Assembly: GCA_016859345.1 (NCBI GenBank)
Contig: CM029116.1
Span: 2,469,439-2,533,438 of the forward strand
Direction of reading: 5' to 3'
Length of the DNA stretch: 64,000 bases
Source: Istiophorus platypterus
Taxonomy: Eukaryota > Chordata > Actinopteri > Istiophoriformes > Istiophoridae
The notes below the pieces were generated by a model, which was given only the letters and a program-made list of their open reading frames with translations, was not told the origin of the DNA and ran no database searches. Both the position numbers and the translations under genes were made by a program. Every line of letters starts with the position of its first letter. Position 1 is the stretch's first letter. Below, piece after piece: positions 18,824 through 32,569 of the stretch.

Positions 18824-21480
18824 GTGCTGAGATCTGTGTTTATATCTCTGTGTGCAGCTTGAGTCTATAAATTGCTGTGCTCTGAGTGTGAGTGTGTGTG
18901 TATTGTGTAATGTGTGTGTACTTTGTGTATACATTTTTCTCTCCCTTCTTCACAAACACTTGATAGCGTGTCTGTCACTCTTTTAACATTTATTTGTCCA
19001 GGGAGATTTTACACAGTGAGTGTTTCTTTCTACTTCATGCCCTGTTTCACACCCTCAATGATTCACACACATCTGAGAGCTGCTCACATGGAGCAGTTTC
19101 ATGTTCTGTTCAAGAAATATTAACATTATCTCACCTCGAGGTCCAATTAGATGCTGTACTGGAGCTTTACATTGTGTAACTCAGTCTTCTTCAGCAGATG
19201 GAGTTTGCCCAGTTACCGTGAACACTTATATTCCCATTTTCTGAGCCCTTGAAGGAAATCTTGTCCATGTCAGCCTCAAACTCTTAACTCATGTTGGACC
19301 CTGTAAATAGTAATCGAAGTAGCTCAAGGTCCATTTAGTTAGTAGGTGTTCCAGAACATTTGATTGCAATGCTAATTTTCTTTCTGGACCAGGTTTTGAC
19401 TCAGAAACCTGAGCCAATCCTTCAGGAAAGATTGATTCTCTAACTACAAGGACACCACACTTTACATATGAACCTATTCATCTTTAAAACTCACATTTCA
19501 AAGCAGCTTATCATTTTCAATCTCTAATATAGACTTGTTGGTTCTCGTTCCTATTGCATATCCAAAAAGAAGTCGACTTTCTATCAGTCTTTGGTGCTTC
19601 AAATGACTTTTTCGAAGATTTCATTTAGATAAATAGAATGAATTTAATAACATTATACTTCGACAATGAGCCTCTGTTTAAATGTCATGTTTCATGCTCA
19701 GGCTTCTAGATATTAAATTACTTAAATTTAAATGGCCCAGTTCACAGCTTAATTTATGAATTGCTTCTTCCACTAAGAAAGATGGAGATATTTTCTCCTG
19801 AATTAAGCTCCAGCTCTTGGCAGCAGAGTTCATGTTTGTGCTCTGCATATTACACATGTTTGTGTGGGTGTGTCTAACCCCCAAAAAAAAAAACAACCAA
19901 AAATTTAGATTTGTGAGAGCAACTGAAATCTGAATCAGGCCAGGCTGTGGTTATGTAATAGCAGCTGGAGCCTGATGTTTCCCCTGCTACTCCATTTCCA
20001 GCTGGGATTTGCCCCTGTTCTGCCTGCTGGTGTAGCTTTACCACCACAGCATCTCCACTGATGTCAAACAGAGACACAGAAATTCACCCATAACCACCGA
20101 TGGACTCAGTTAATGATGTTGGTTCATCCATAATGCACAACTCTGATTTTATGTGTGTGATTAAATTCCTGTTTTGATGCTGTATCATGCACACAGAGGG
20201 TTTGCCATTACAAAACAGGGCTGATAAACAGAGGGAAGAAAGACACAGTCATGCTGTCATTTATCTACAAGGCAAATGGTGTTTGTATTCTAACATTTCC
20301 TGGGCTACATGCTAAAGCTATGACTACATTACTTACAGTTTCAGAAGCACAGTGATATGAGGGAACATTTAATCTGAAAAGAACAGGATGTGCAGATGAG
20401 TGTGTCAGGAACATGTCAGCACAACTTTTTGCACAGTCTGTGGATTTTCTTGCTTGTTCACCATCCAAGGTTAAATCAGCCATAAGAAGCACATCCAGCA
20501 CAATATCAGAACCTAAACCAGGAATATACAGTTTTTTTAGACTGAATTTGTAATTTTAAAATATTTCTGTTCACAGAGGAATTCAGCCTTCTTTAAACAC
20601 AAAAATGCATGCACATGCACCTGGGACTGTCATCAAGAGTCCATGGTTGGCTTCTGATTTGAGAGTTAAAGGGAGAAATAAAAGAAAATAATACTACTTT
20701 CCTTTGTTTCAAATCAAAATTATATAAAAAAAAAAAATTACAGAGGAGCCTAAAAACATCTTCCTAAAAAGAGGAAATGGAGTAAAAGGAGAATCTTTTT
20801 TTTTTTTTTTTTTAATTATTTTTGCAGAAAGAAAACTAAGAACTACCTTGGACTGACTAGAAAGACCTGGACTAGATGGACACTGGGATCTCGAAGACAT
20901 TTTAAACTCTGTTAAATATATGAACATTTGTTTTTCTATTTTTGAAATCCAAAATGGTTGCATCAGAGGCAAATAAATGTCTAAAACATTCCTAGAAAAT
21001 AATCATAAACTTAAAACAGTTTTGACATACTTTTTAATGAGATAAGTAATAATCAAAACTGTTGCAGGTAATGTTATATGATCATCTATGTCATCGTAAT
21101 TATGTTATATGATAACAGTTATTACAGTCATAGTTAGTTTGATTGTTTGACTGTAGACCGCTGGTTTGTGTCAGGGTGTCTGGGGGGCATTATGAAACCG
21201 CCATGTTTGGTGGGGCCCAACAAAAAATTCTTGCCCTGGGGGCCCCAGAGAGGACGGATGTGGCATTCGGGGCCACTTCGCCCAGTTGAGAATTTCAGAC
21301 TTGCATCTTTTTTTTGTAAATGAATCTTAGTCCCAGCACATCAACTACACAATCACTTAGAGAGGAGCAATTAAAAAGAAATTCAAATACATTATATAAA
21401 ATACATACGTACAGTTGTTATGTGACGATATCACAGAATCCACAGAATCCAGAAACTCCACGTCTACACGTTAAATACTC
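18820..21480. other. Intergenic upstream of the CpG island, no gene seen
   Basis: AT-rich unique sequence with short homopolymer runs (poly-T near 20796-20813). No splice-bounded coding segment recognised. Confidence 0.55.
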
Positions 21481-21489
21481 GTTCCCGTC

Positions 21490-21870
21490 TTTGATCTCTA
21501 CCTTTTCAGACAGGTGAGCGACCGGAGGGCACCGTGACGTAGGCGCCGGGTCGGTCGGGCCCTCGCGGCGGCTCGCGCCTGCAGTTCCCTCGCCGCCCAG
21601 CCGGAGCGCGTGCGTCCCGCTGAACGTCCTCCTCGCGTCCTCACACAGGCGCGAGACCACTGCAGCACACGGCTCGTGCTCCAGGAGCGGCTTTAAAAGG
21701 ATCGACGCTCGGAAACGACGGAGGGAAAAGCGGGCGACGGAGCGGACGGACGACATCACGGTGAGAGCGCGTCTCTGACCGGCCGGGGCTGATCCGGGGC
21801 TGATCCGGGGCCGTGTGAGGCTTCTCCGCCGCACCGACATGTCCCTTAAATGTCCCTTAGCACTGAATGG
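21490..21870. promoter_or_regulatory. CpG island, probable gdpd4 promoter region
   Basis: Abrupt change from AT-rich flanks to GC-rich, CpG-dense sequence. It contains a TATA-like ctttaaaagg at 21691-21700 and a consensus donor cacg|gtgagagc at 21760/21761, which would give a short untranslated first exon of roughly 21722-21760. A 10-bp unit (ggggctgatcc) is repeated near 21786-21808. It is the only clear CpG island in the window and lies upstream of gdpd4 on the same strand. The link over about 15 kb is inferred; it could instead serve a non-coding transcript. Confidence 0.6.
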
Positions 21871-24800
21871 ACCGAGCAAAACGCCGCCCGCTCTAATTTG
21901 AATCTCAGTCGATGTTAGACACGAGTTTGGTCTCAGTCTTTCATGATCAGCTCATTTGTGCGGTTTCTAGCTGAACGACAGTCCGACGATAAAGGGCAAC
22001 ACCGAGTCTACTATCTACTTTCCTTTATAGGTATTTCGTTTACATTTTAATTTAATCACCGTTAACACCAGGTGTTATCGGTTACTTTAGAGCTACGACT
22101 TGTGATTTTTTTATATACTTTTGTTTTTTTTCCTCTTGACTTAAGTTGCTAACGGCTAACGCGTTTTACTCAAACTACTGGAAAGTAAGTTGGATATTAA
22201 AAATTCGGGTGAAATGTTAAACAAGGGTAGACTATGAGTCCTTATTTCGTATTCCTTCTTCATTTGTGTCCGTTATCGTGTACGATAATGAATAATAGAT
22301 CAGTATAATGGATCAGTATAATTGCACTTTAAATATCGCGATGCTAATTCTAAAACGTATTTCTTTACTTGGTTTTCAAGTTTTCGTCGTTACTGTACAT
22401 CTGAGCATTATTATCCTGCTCCTCTCATACGTCCGACATATGGCGTACGTTGACAGTCGCGTCTCAGCAGTGGACACGTCCCGCTCCGTGTTGTTAGTTG
22501 TTCTTGGTGTTTAGCTCAGACGGGATTTCTTCTGCAGACGGTTGTTTTAGTGACATTGTTGTGAACGGTCGCGTTTCCTGCGGCTCTCTGGCCAAATCGC
22601 TGACTGAACGGTGAGCCGTGTTTCTGTCTGGCTGCCTCATTGTTAACCCAGAGTTCAATACGAATCAATACACCGACAGAATCCCTGTCTAGGTTGAAGA
22701 TTACCACTTATTCAGTGGGGATTGTTAGTGGTCCCCGTTTATCATCGAGCCAAGGTCAGTTCATAGACAGCTGTGTAAGGAATAATGGATGTGAATGAAG
22801 TCACTACAAGGTATGAGCTTGTTTGTTTTTTTAAATCATCATCAGAGATCAGTGAAAAGTCCCCATTTGACTGAAACAGGTGCTGATCAGACCAATGCTT
22901 TGTTTTGACAGAGACAGAAATGGAAATGTTGGGTGGTGGGGGGGTGGGTTCAGACAAAAATCTGAACCAAACCATCTGTGGGCTTCATGTTAGATTTGTT
23001 TAGGATACAAAAAACAGAGGAGAATTAAGGCAAGTGACTGTGTGACAGTCCTTTCCCTTTCTCATGTTCACCCTAGCACAGAAGAAAAGAGGCATGGAGA
23101 TGATATTTATACCACTCTCAGGTACAATCGCAATTCAGTTGTATTAAATAATTTTGAAGAGTATTCTTGGATTTGCAGTGACTCTTCTTTTGATTCTCTT
23201 AGGTCCCGAAATTCTTAAGGTTTTGAAGGTTCTTTTGTGTTCAGTGCCAATTTTTTATGTCACCTTTCATATATCTGTCCATAAGCCATTTATTGTATGT
23301 TTCACAGGTTGCCTAAAAAAATCAGTCCCAATTGGATTATATAGAAACTTTGATAGATTTTAAACTTAACTACAGAAACACACATACACAGTTATACCAT
23401 TTTGGACCGACACACTTGGAGCAGAAATTATGTAAACATTTACACAGATAACGGACAGGCAGAGTGTAATGATGTAACAGTTCCTCGACAGCTGTGCACC
23501 ACAGCCTCGTGACTGTCAATGAATTTCTTCACAACTAATGGGAGCAAGTAGTGTTCATTTTCTGCTGAGCCTCCCTGTGTTTTTGTATGACATAAGAGTT
23601 ATTTCATCATTTAAGGGTACACCATAGCAGAAAGTCCAGGTATTCTAAAGTTTCCTTTTTTGGCTGGACCACAACAGCAGGGCGAGGACCAGGACCAGGG
23701 CAAATATATGACAATGACTGACTGACTGAGTGATGAAGTTACACAAGAATATCTCCTTTGTTGCTACATTAACCAACTTTTTGGACCCCACCAGTCCCCA
23801 CCAGAACAAACCTTTGCTACTGTCCATAGAAGAGTTGCTATTATTGTCCTGCGAGCATGAGGTCAGACACATCTCTCTGTATCTCAATTAATTGACTGCA
23901 GCTATCACAGACATGAATGGGCTTCTTACTCTCTCTCTCTGAGATTGTTTTACAGGTAAATAAAGCTGAAGTCTGGTGACTCTGTCAGACAATGTCATGG
24001 TTGTAAAATCAGGATTTTAGCGGCAGCTTGGAAGTGTATACTCGTTACGTGTTCCATTTCCTAACAACAGAAATAGAAAGAACATGTAAGTGAGAACAAC
24101 TTTATTCGGAATTCGGCTGTATTCAAATACTGTATATGTGAATAAAGATAAGAAGCAGACAGATAAGGGGCTGAAACCGTTGACATGAGTATATATTACA
24201 TAGCGTATTATGTAATTTAGCAACTTTTTCAGCAAGTTTAGCTACTTTCCATTGAAAGGGGTTGTTTAGAGTGGTTTTAAAACAGTTTTCAATTACATCC
24301 TCAATTTCATATATTGACCATACATGCTTCAGCCAGATAGGAGGTTTTCACATAGTCTTATTAAAGACACAATCAGTAATCATCATGTAGACACAGGGGT
24401 CGCCCTCACAATCAAAAACAGAAGCAGAAATGCAGATTTTTATTGATAGTTAATCAATCACATATCAATCATTTATATATATATATCAATATAAAGTAAA
24501 TTTGAGTCATCTGACATTGTTCTAAAATTATGTCATCTTCTGATTATATTATTTGTGCTCACCATTTGGGCTTTACCTGGATTAAACATTTCCAGGTGAA
24601 CTCTAGGTTGCCATTGAGGGCTGATGGTTATGTACACAATAACGCACTTAAAAAAATAGGTAGAAGACTATTAAATGGGATTTCAGTCAGGGGGTTACTC
24701 AGTTTATGAGTTGAATCATCAGTTTTTCAGTGGATCTTTGTCAGATTGACAGGAATTTTCTCTTGTGTAAAATTACTTAGCTGTCATTGATTTTGTGATT

Positions 24801-25883
24801 CGTTATCAGCTCAAAAATAGTTTGCAACCAACTGGAGCTTTGTCACTTTTAAGAGTAAATTATTCAATGGATAAAATTAGCATTGTTTTTGTGTTGTGAT
24901 TTGGCTAAACAGTTACACAGCCTTGGTTTTTTTGCTGTTAGTTTTAGTATGTCATAAAAGACATGGAACATTAGCTGTTAAGGCAACAGGTACAGTAGTG
25001 ACTTAAATGTGTCTGCAGGCAGGACACTCGGATTAAAATTCTCCCCAGAAACTATTTTTCATGTGAAAAGTCTTAAATTTGTCAGTCTGTGTTTATGATG
25101 ACATTCAACACCTGTCTTTTGCTTGCGATTACTGATGCTATCTGATGAACTGACTGTGGTTGTGTTGATGCTACATTGATGCTTTCTTTGCAATGGGAAA
25201 TATTGCAGTAGCCAAAGAATAATGTCATCAAACACAGTTGAAAAGAGAAAGATTAGCCACAGCTGTGTTGTGTCTCTCCCTTCTGCAGCATAGCAGCTTG
25301 AATCCAGGTTCCTGCCTAAAGGCAGCTCATACTTCCCAGCATGTCTGGAGAATCAAATCAGCCTCCTTCCAGGCCCAACCATTCCTCTGACCTTTCAGCT
25401 GAGCACGTCTACAAAGGTTTTGTAGTATGTTTTTTTTTTTCTTGCTGTGACTTTCGTTTTTCCTGAGGACAGACAGGAAGAAACATAAGAAAACCAAGCT
25501 TTAATATCACACTAATTATAGGATGATTTAGAGTCATATAGTTGGAACTAAAATTTCTCATAATTCAGAATTCAGAATTCCCAAATACATTGTTTTTAAA
25601 AGTAACCTGCAATAGTAATTCTGATTTTAATTTTCTTTACAAGTTAATTAGATTGGTGTTATTACTCTGAATGAATATTCCCACAGGCTGACAGAGATCT
25701 GAGTCCAGCAGTAAAAAGCAATTAACACATCTGCTGATATGGATTATTTCCTTCTCACTGAGGCTGTTTAGTGGGCGCGATGATGACAGCGTATAACGAG
25801 TAGTTTAATGAATGAATCAAGATGCTGGTTTTCTTATCATTCACCTGCCATTAACATCCATGAACGTGCGTGTGCGTGCGTGC

Positions 25884-25886
<3 letters not shown>

Positions 25887-25978
<92 letters not shown>
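25887..25978. repeat. (GT)46 microsatellite
   Basis: Long GT run preceded by interrupted gtgc units from 25865. Confidence 0.95.
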
Positions 25979-25979
<1 letters not shown>

Positions 25980-28009
25980 AGGGGGGCAGGTCACCGCTGC
26001 CTGGTTTGCGTTCAGACGCTGACATACAGATGTCAGAAGAGGACAAAGTCTTCATTACTGACAAATTCTGACTAGCTTATGAAAAAGAATATCTGGGAAT
26101 TTTTATTCTTTTTTTAATTCAGGTTATTACTTGAAAGGCATGAAAGGCAAAAGTGCCTCCATTTCTTTAGAGAATAAAACAGATGATAATGCTAAGTAGC
26201 AGCCACTCAGCAGTGAAGTCAGTGGGGGAGTTCATGTAAAGGCTGTTATATATACAAGTGTTTAAGTCTAAAAAAAATCGCAATAAAATGTCAGTGATTT
26301 GTTTTCCAGAAGGGTTCAAGTTCTCAATGGTTACTTCTCTGGTCTGTCAGCATGTATACTGGCGGTGACTCTGCAATTCACCAGCCAAACAGAGTGTTAA
26401 TATTGGACAATTCTGCAAAACCCTGAATTATGTTTATTTAAAGTTACAATCATGGCAATACAACTAAAACTATATAGTTGTTTTTTGTTGGAGAAAATAC
26501 TGTGGTTATAGTCTGAGATACAACACAAACTCCAGTCTTTGGCTTAAAAATCAGACGTTTGACACATTCACTTTTACTATTTCAGCTTTGGCTCTGGACA
26601 TGAATCTATTCTAATAACAAGAACCTTATTGGACTGAGATTCAATATTTGCTTTTTATAAGTGCCTTCTTGAAAATTCAGTTGTAATTAGTGTTGTCAAA
26701 ACAGATCAAAAATGATTAGTCTGGGGTTATTTTTCCGCAATATTAATTTTCACAATTGAATGTGTATTTTTTTTTTTCTCAATTCCATTATACAAACAAA
26801 TTTAGAATATTTGTTGAAAGCCCTAGTTTTATGCCATGTTTATAGCAATCGCCATTATCACCATTCTGTAAACAAAGACTGTTCTATGAAACTTTAACAT
26901 CAGCACATGCCTGGTCTGTGGTGTTGTTGTTTGGACAGTGAGTGAACAGCAGAGAGCTGATTGGCCCTGATACAGAGGGCTGCATTGTTTTATGTGTACT
27001 GTCTCCTGTGTGTGCTGTCTCTCTCTCCATCTATCTATCCTTTTTCAGGAGCTGTATTTAATTGGTGTGTGACAAGTAAACATAAACTCCCAAATGTCAT
27101 ACACACAGATTATATATATATATATATATATTAAAAAAAAAAAATATATAAAAATATAGTTGTCAGTGAATTTTTATCACTTGACTACTAGATTATTACT
27201 TAGGGTTTCCACTGATGAAGACATTTTCAGTGATGAACATACTGACAGTGTGGTATAGTGAGTTAATTCAGTCTGTGCTGGAGGGCAGCAACACCTGCTG
27301 ATCTGTCTTTTTTACATAGAGGTAAATACTCATATCATATCTGAACAGATGTAAGGAAACCTCTCATCTAAAAAAGAACATGATGTGCATGTATCCATAT
27401 CAGGAACATGTCAACATAACTTGAGCCTCCATGTTGTCTGCACATTCAGTGGTAATATTTTTTCTCTTCCAATATTGTGTGTTTTGCTTTTTGCTGCATC
27501 ATTTACACTGAACAACAGATGAATGCACACAACGAAACAGACTTGCACCGTATAGGCAACCTGCGGCACTGTGCATTCTGCATTCAGCTCTGTAGTTGCT
27601 TTTTTCGTCACCACCAACACTCCATTAGACTTACCCAGGCAGTCTGTGGGGCCAATCACATTCAGCTCCTTGATCTGCTGCTGAGCATCTCTGACAAAAC
27701 AGGTTTCATGTTTGGATTGCAGTAACTCATTGGTTTATTTACTTCAAGCTTGTATCATTTCACATACAAAGCAATAAATCTGACAAGCTCTGTGGTGTTA
27801 TTTATTCCTTGTAGTCCCACTAAGATGCCCAAATCTTCATGTTTACCTTTTGCTCAACAATATATTTTAAATCTTTATTACATTAACATATTTCTTTCCC
27901 AGCACTGACCTGCTTCACATTCATATCTAATTCTCTTTTATTCCAAAGGAGATCATTAAAATTTAATCTAATCTTTAATCTAATCACATCCTGAAACCAC
28001 AGTCGTGCA

Positions 28010-28140
28010 GCTCCACAGGGGCAGCAGGGATTAAATATCTGGTTTAAAGAGCACGCAGCAAACTCTCTAGAGATTCAAACCTGTGTCCCTGCAGTTACAA
28101 GCTCCTGTCACTGTTTGAAGGAAAAACCTGCTGTGCCGAC
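28010..28140 (-). repeat. Possible tRNA-derived SINE fragment
   Basis: Contains gattcaaacctgtgtccctgcagttacaagc, which on the minus strand resembles the B-box region of fish tRNA-derived SINEs. Diverged; ends unclear. Confidence 0.35.
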
Positions 28141-30447
28141 TAAACGGAATTTGTAAGTTTTTAAAGTGCCGCTTAGCTGATGAACCATGTCGTGTTGTTT
28201 ACATCAGACATTTTCCTCCATTCTGCTGCCAAGATAATCATGTTTGCCTGAAAACTACGTTTTGTTGTTTCCACATTCACAGTATTTTCCATCCTTGTCC
28301 TGACATGACTGCAGTGGGACTAAGATATACAAATTAGAAATGCATATTATAATAAAATTACTGTAATACAAACACACAGGCGCAGGAACATAAACATACG
28401 TAACTGAAGACACGTCTATTGTTATTCTCAGTTAATTAATTCAGTATAGACCAATAAATTAAATAGACACAATTTGCTTTTAAATACACACATTTTTCTG
28501 CTCTCAATGTCTCTGAGAGTTTTCTCATGTCAGTCTAAAAACACCTTAATAACTCAATTACACCTGGAATCTAATAAGTTTTTTAATTTATTAATGCCTA
28601 TCTGTATATGGTGGCGCATTTTCCATGGCTGGAGCTGTTCTCCTTATTCTTACACTCAGAAGTGTGGATTTGTATTTTGTTTGGGTTTTTTGGGATTTTT
28701 TTGTGCATCTTGAATGGCTGCTTGAAAAAGAGTGAAACAGTGTGAAGTTTGTATTTCCCTGGCTTTGCACCTCAGGAATCAGATTATTCATAATGTTAAG
28801 TTTATTTAGGGTCATATAATTGTGCATTATGGTGTCTGTCTCTATCGTAGTTGTGTGGATCTTTGCTGCTGCCTATGTTGTTGCTCTATGATCTTGAATT
28901 TTTTTTGTAGGTGTTCATTTTGTATTGACTACCTGGATCCTTACTTATTTGATGAAGAACCAAAATGGTCTGTCATAAATTCTGTCCTTTAATATTTTTA
29001 TAACATTCAATATTTGCTGAAATTTTTATGTGAAGCACTGAGGACTAAGCTAGAGGTGGTGTTTCTACTGGACAACATTGCATTCGGAAGTGTTTCTACC
29101 TGCTAACCTTGGCTGTGTGTCTACAATCTCTGGATTAGTTTTAATAATGATGAAACATCTAAACATGATTATTCTGATGCAAGATTTTTAGTTTTAAGTA
29201 TCTTCTCAGTGACTTGGAAGCAGTTAAATATCTCTTACTTGTTTCAAAAGAACATGTCAGAGTTTTACTAGCTCTGCATTAGCCTCTGTGGATGCCGAAA
29301 GAGAGCGATCCATGTGAACAGGTTCCATATTTCCAGTTGCACTACGCCCTGTCGGGTTATAATTTAATTCTCGGCAGGGATATGAGGCAGTCAGTGATCC
29401 CGTTGGATGTAATGGAGCCGAGCAGGCAAGTGAAACATGACAGATTGCTCACCTTGTCTGTACCCAGCTGCCTCAGTTCCTTACATCACATAGAGATGAA
29501 GATGTAAGACAGCTCGACTACAACCCCTCTGACATTTTGATGGTGAAAGCCATGTTCAGACCCACAATAGCAGAGTTGTTTTGGTGCTACAGGTACCATT
29601 TAGACAATAAATGATCACCCAGGGAGACTAGGTGGCAGGTTGATTTTTTTTTTTTTTTAATTAAAAATTTGAAGAACGGGCTCATCATGGGTTTGTGATA
29701 GTCCACATGGTGAGTCTAGCTTGCTGTTGGTGCATTGCAGTCATTGAACTGCTGAGTGGGCTGTCTGAAGAAAGCTGCTTCTATTGTTGAAATATAAGCT
29801 TGCACTTAGGATCAACTTTTACTATCTCAAAAAAACAAAACAAAACACTGATTGAAATTCTTTCCAAGCTACCTAATCCAGAATTCTTTCCAGAATCTTT
29901 ATGACTACTTAAAAAGTGTCTGGTCTGGAAGAAGAAAGACTACATCCTTTCCTCCTCTCATGAATTCTCTCAGTCATGCTGACTGTTTGTTAAGCTACTG
30001 TGATGCACTTATCATTTCATCATTTGATGTCTTCTGTGTGTGTCCAGTCTGTCTCCACTGTCCCTTACATATCTTGCAGTGGTGGTAGTGGTGGTGGTAA
30101 AAAGGGGGTGCTAGTGGGGGCCATGCGATATTGAATTGGTCGAGTCGTTCAGTTCTCAGACATTGAAATTCATCAATTGACATTGGCATCCATTTCCTCC
30201 CTTTTCCTTGGTCCTTCCTTTTTTTTCTGTGGGGATTTCTCCTCATTGTGTCACTCCTCATCTATGTTTTGTGTTTGTTTTATCATCTGCATCCCATCCA
30301 TGCATCATCTCGTTCTCTCTGTGTATCCCAAATGTGAAAGATACTACTTGAAATCATTTTGTGAATAAAAAAAAAAAAATGAAAAATTTTCATGAAACAA
30401 AATTATTTTTTATTTTTATTGTCATTATTGTATCATCACATGTTGTT

Positions 30448-30475
30448 GTGTGTGTGTTGTGTGTGTGTGTGTGTG

Positions 30476-30515
<40 letters not shown>
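30448..30515. repeat. (GT)n microsatellite, interrupted
   Basis: GT units interrupted by single extra T bases. Confidence 0.92.
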
Positions 30516-30517
<2 letters not shown>

Positions 30518-31102
30518 TGTCAGTGCCCTGTGCCAACATCAGCAACATTTTCCACATGATTTAGCATTTTCAATCAACATACTTCAACATCCTTTCCAGG
30601 TAACTGTTCCAGGCTTTAATTTATCCTTTTAGGTTATATAGAGGTAACCAATTTGTTTTAGGGAATACCTGTGACCATATATATAACACCTGGCCAGGAT
30701 ATATATACCATATAATACTATATTTAATAGCTTTTGTTACTATTATAGCTTTATGGATAGAAAAATGGCAAAATGTAAAAAGTTTTTTAAAGTTAAGAAA
30801 AAGTCTAAAAAGTCTCTTAAAAAAAAAACAATGTAAAACAGACTGGGATGGATTGGAGATGATTGTGAATTTGACGAATTGTGTTTGAATTCCCTGTTGT
30901 GTTTTTGTGAATGTGTGTTTCAGTCATTTCCTGCAAAGGAGAAAGGCAGACTTTGTTCACCAAACACTTCCTCAACAATCCGTCCTTTTGGAAAAGTAGA
31001 ACGAGGCTTGTTGAAACGAACAGTCATGAAAAACAACCTTTCCTTGTTTTCTGGCTCAGTAACTGAAAATCCAAACCTAGGTCACACCCTGTAATAAAAT
31101 AT

Positions 31103-31108
<6 letters not shown>

Positions 31109-31172
<64 letters not shown>

Positions 31173-31200
31173 CGAGAGAGATTTATATATATATATAGAT
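31109..31200. repeat. (AT)n microsatellite with GA-rich insert
   Basis: AT run to 31165, then gagagagcgagagag, then a short AT run. Confidence 0.92.
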
Positions 31201-31214
31201 ATATGTGTCATACC

Positions 31215-31330
31215 TGCGTCATGTTGCTCCTATGGTGCTGCAGTGGTTCAGTAGTTACATCTGTCACCTCACAGCTTCACTGACACGTGGTTCTACGTGT
31301 TGTAGAACCAAGGGTTGTGTTCTTGTGTGT
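31215..31330 (+). repeat. Possible decayed tRNA-derived SINE
   Basis: The phrase gtggttcagtagttaca...tgtcacctcacag resembles the A-box half of fish SINEs of the type gtggctcagtggttagc...tcgcctcacag. No intact B box. Confidence 0.4.
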
Positions 31331-31690
31331 GTTCTTGTGTGTGTGTTCTTGTAGTTCCCTTCTCTGAAGATTGTTTGAACTCTGCTCCTGTGGGAACAGG
31401 AAACTCTGAAGAGGCCTCTAATTTCAGAGGGTGTGACATGTTAATGATTTCTACACCAGTTTGTTTAATTGTTGTTTTTTAACTCCAGGTGATGAATGTT
31501 GCACTGCTGCCTTGTTACACTATGAAAAACTGCCCTTCAGCAGACATGAACATTGTGGCTGTGTAGTTATAATTCACATATAGGTGGTGACATGTTGATT
31601 TCTTTCTATCTCATCAGTGCTTTGGTTAAAATGAATTGGGCTTTGTTAAAGTCTGTCAACAAGTATTCATAATTGTTACCCTTTCCACAG

Positions 31691-31785
31691 AGGTCAGATG
31701 TCACGGTGCAGCAGTGCAGGAGCTGAGATCAAGGGCACTTCAGCAAGCTGGAACTTAGGACTATCATTCGGTTCCTAGAGTGCAG
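31691..31785 (+). other. Candidate 5' untranslated exon of gdpd4
   Basis: A good acceptor (ccctttccacag) and a good donor (gtgcag|gtactg) bound 95 nt of balanced composition. An ATG at 31698 opens a 26-codon frame that closes within the exon at TAG, so as part of a leader it would be an upstream open reading frame. No protein similarity. Needs a transcript to confirm. Confidence 0.35.
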
Positions 31786-32569
31786 GTACTGTGCCATTCT
31801 TTCTTTTCTCTTACTACCTCAACAAAGCAAAATGTTTTCATTAACTTTACGAAAGTATTAAAAAAAATCATATAACTGGCCCTTGAAATATGCTTAGGTA
31901 ATCCCTTTAAATACACTCATAAAACTTTGAGGGAAGCTGACCTTATCTGACTTTGGCACTCTGTGTAAAGAGCTGGCTGATGAAGTCCTGTCCAGACATG
32001 TAGGTTGATGTCAAGCTGGCAAAGCACTGGCCAGTTTCCAAAGGCTGCTCAGAGGAAAAAAAAGAACACTGACAGATGGATAAGGGGGGGGGCTGAGGTT
32101 AAGACAATTAGTTGAGACAGATAAAGGGTAATAGTGAAGTAGGAAAATAAACAGATGGACAGATAATGAAGGGGTAGATGACAAAAGACTCAGAGAAAAA
32201 CAAAGCTAGAGAAACTTCTGTATTAACAGCATCTTGTCCAACATCTTTTTTGGTGGTATGCTCCTATATTTCTCCTTTCCTGCCTTCCTTCCTCCCTCTT
32301 TGGGCTTTCTTTGTCTGTGTCCCGACTTCATAGACAGCAGGGGGTTTCAAATGTTCTAAGTCTGAATTTAAGAAATGCAGTTGTCCTTTTACATTGGGAG
32401 CTCACAGAGTCCTTAGAGTGTTTCACTGCTCTTCTCATGTCACCACCTGTCATACATCTGACCCACTTTGGGTACAGACTCATAGTTTGTAAAAGGTGCA
32501 CAGGTATAAAGAAATCCTCTCATTGGCTATCTGAAATAGTCTGACAGGTGGTGGGTTGAGAGACATTTA

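Noticed and set aside
21418..21879. 153-codon minus-strand frame over the CpG island
   Set aside because: Composition-driven: stop codons are rare in GC-rich DNA. No domain, no splice context.
25808..26075. Frames with long VCVCVC or HTHTHT repeats here and at many other places
   Set aside because: Translations of (GT)n/(CA)n microsatellites.
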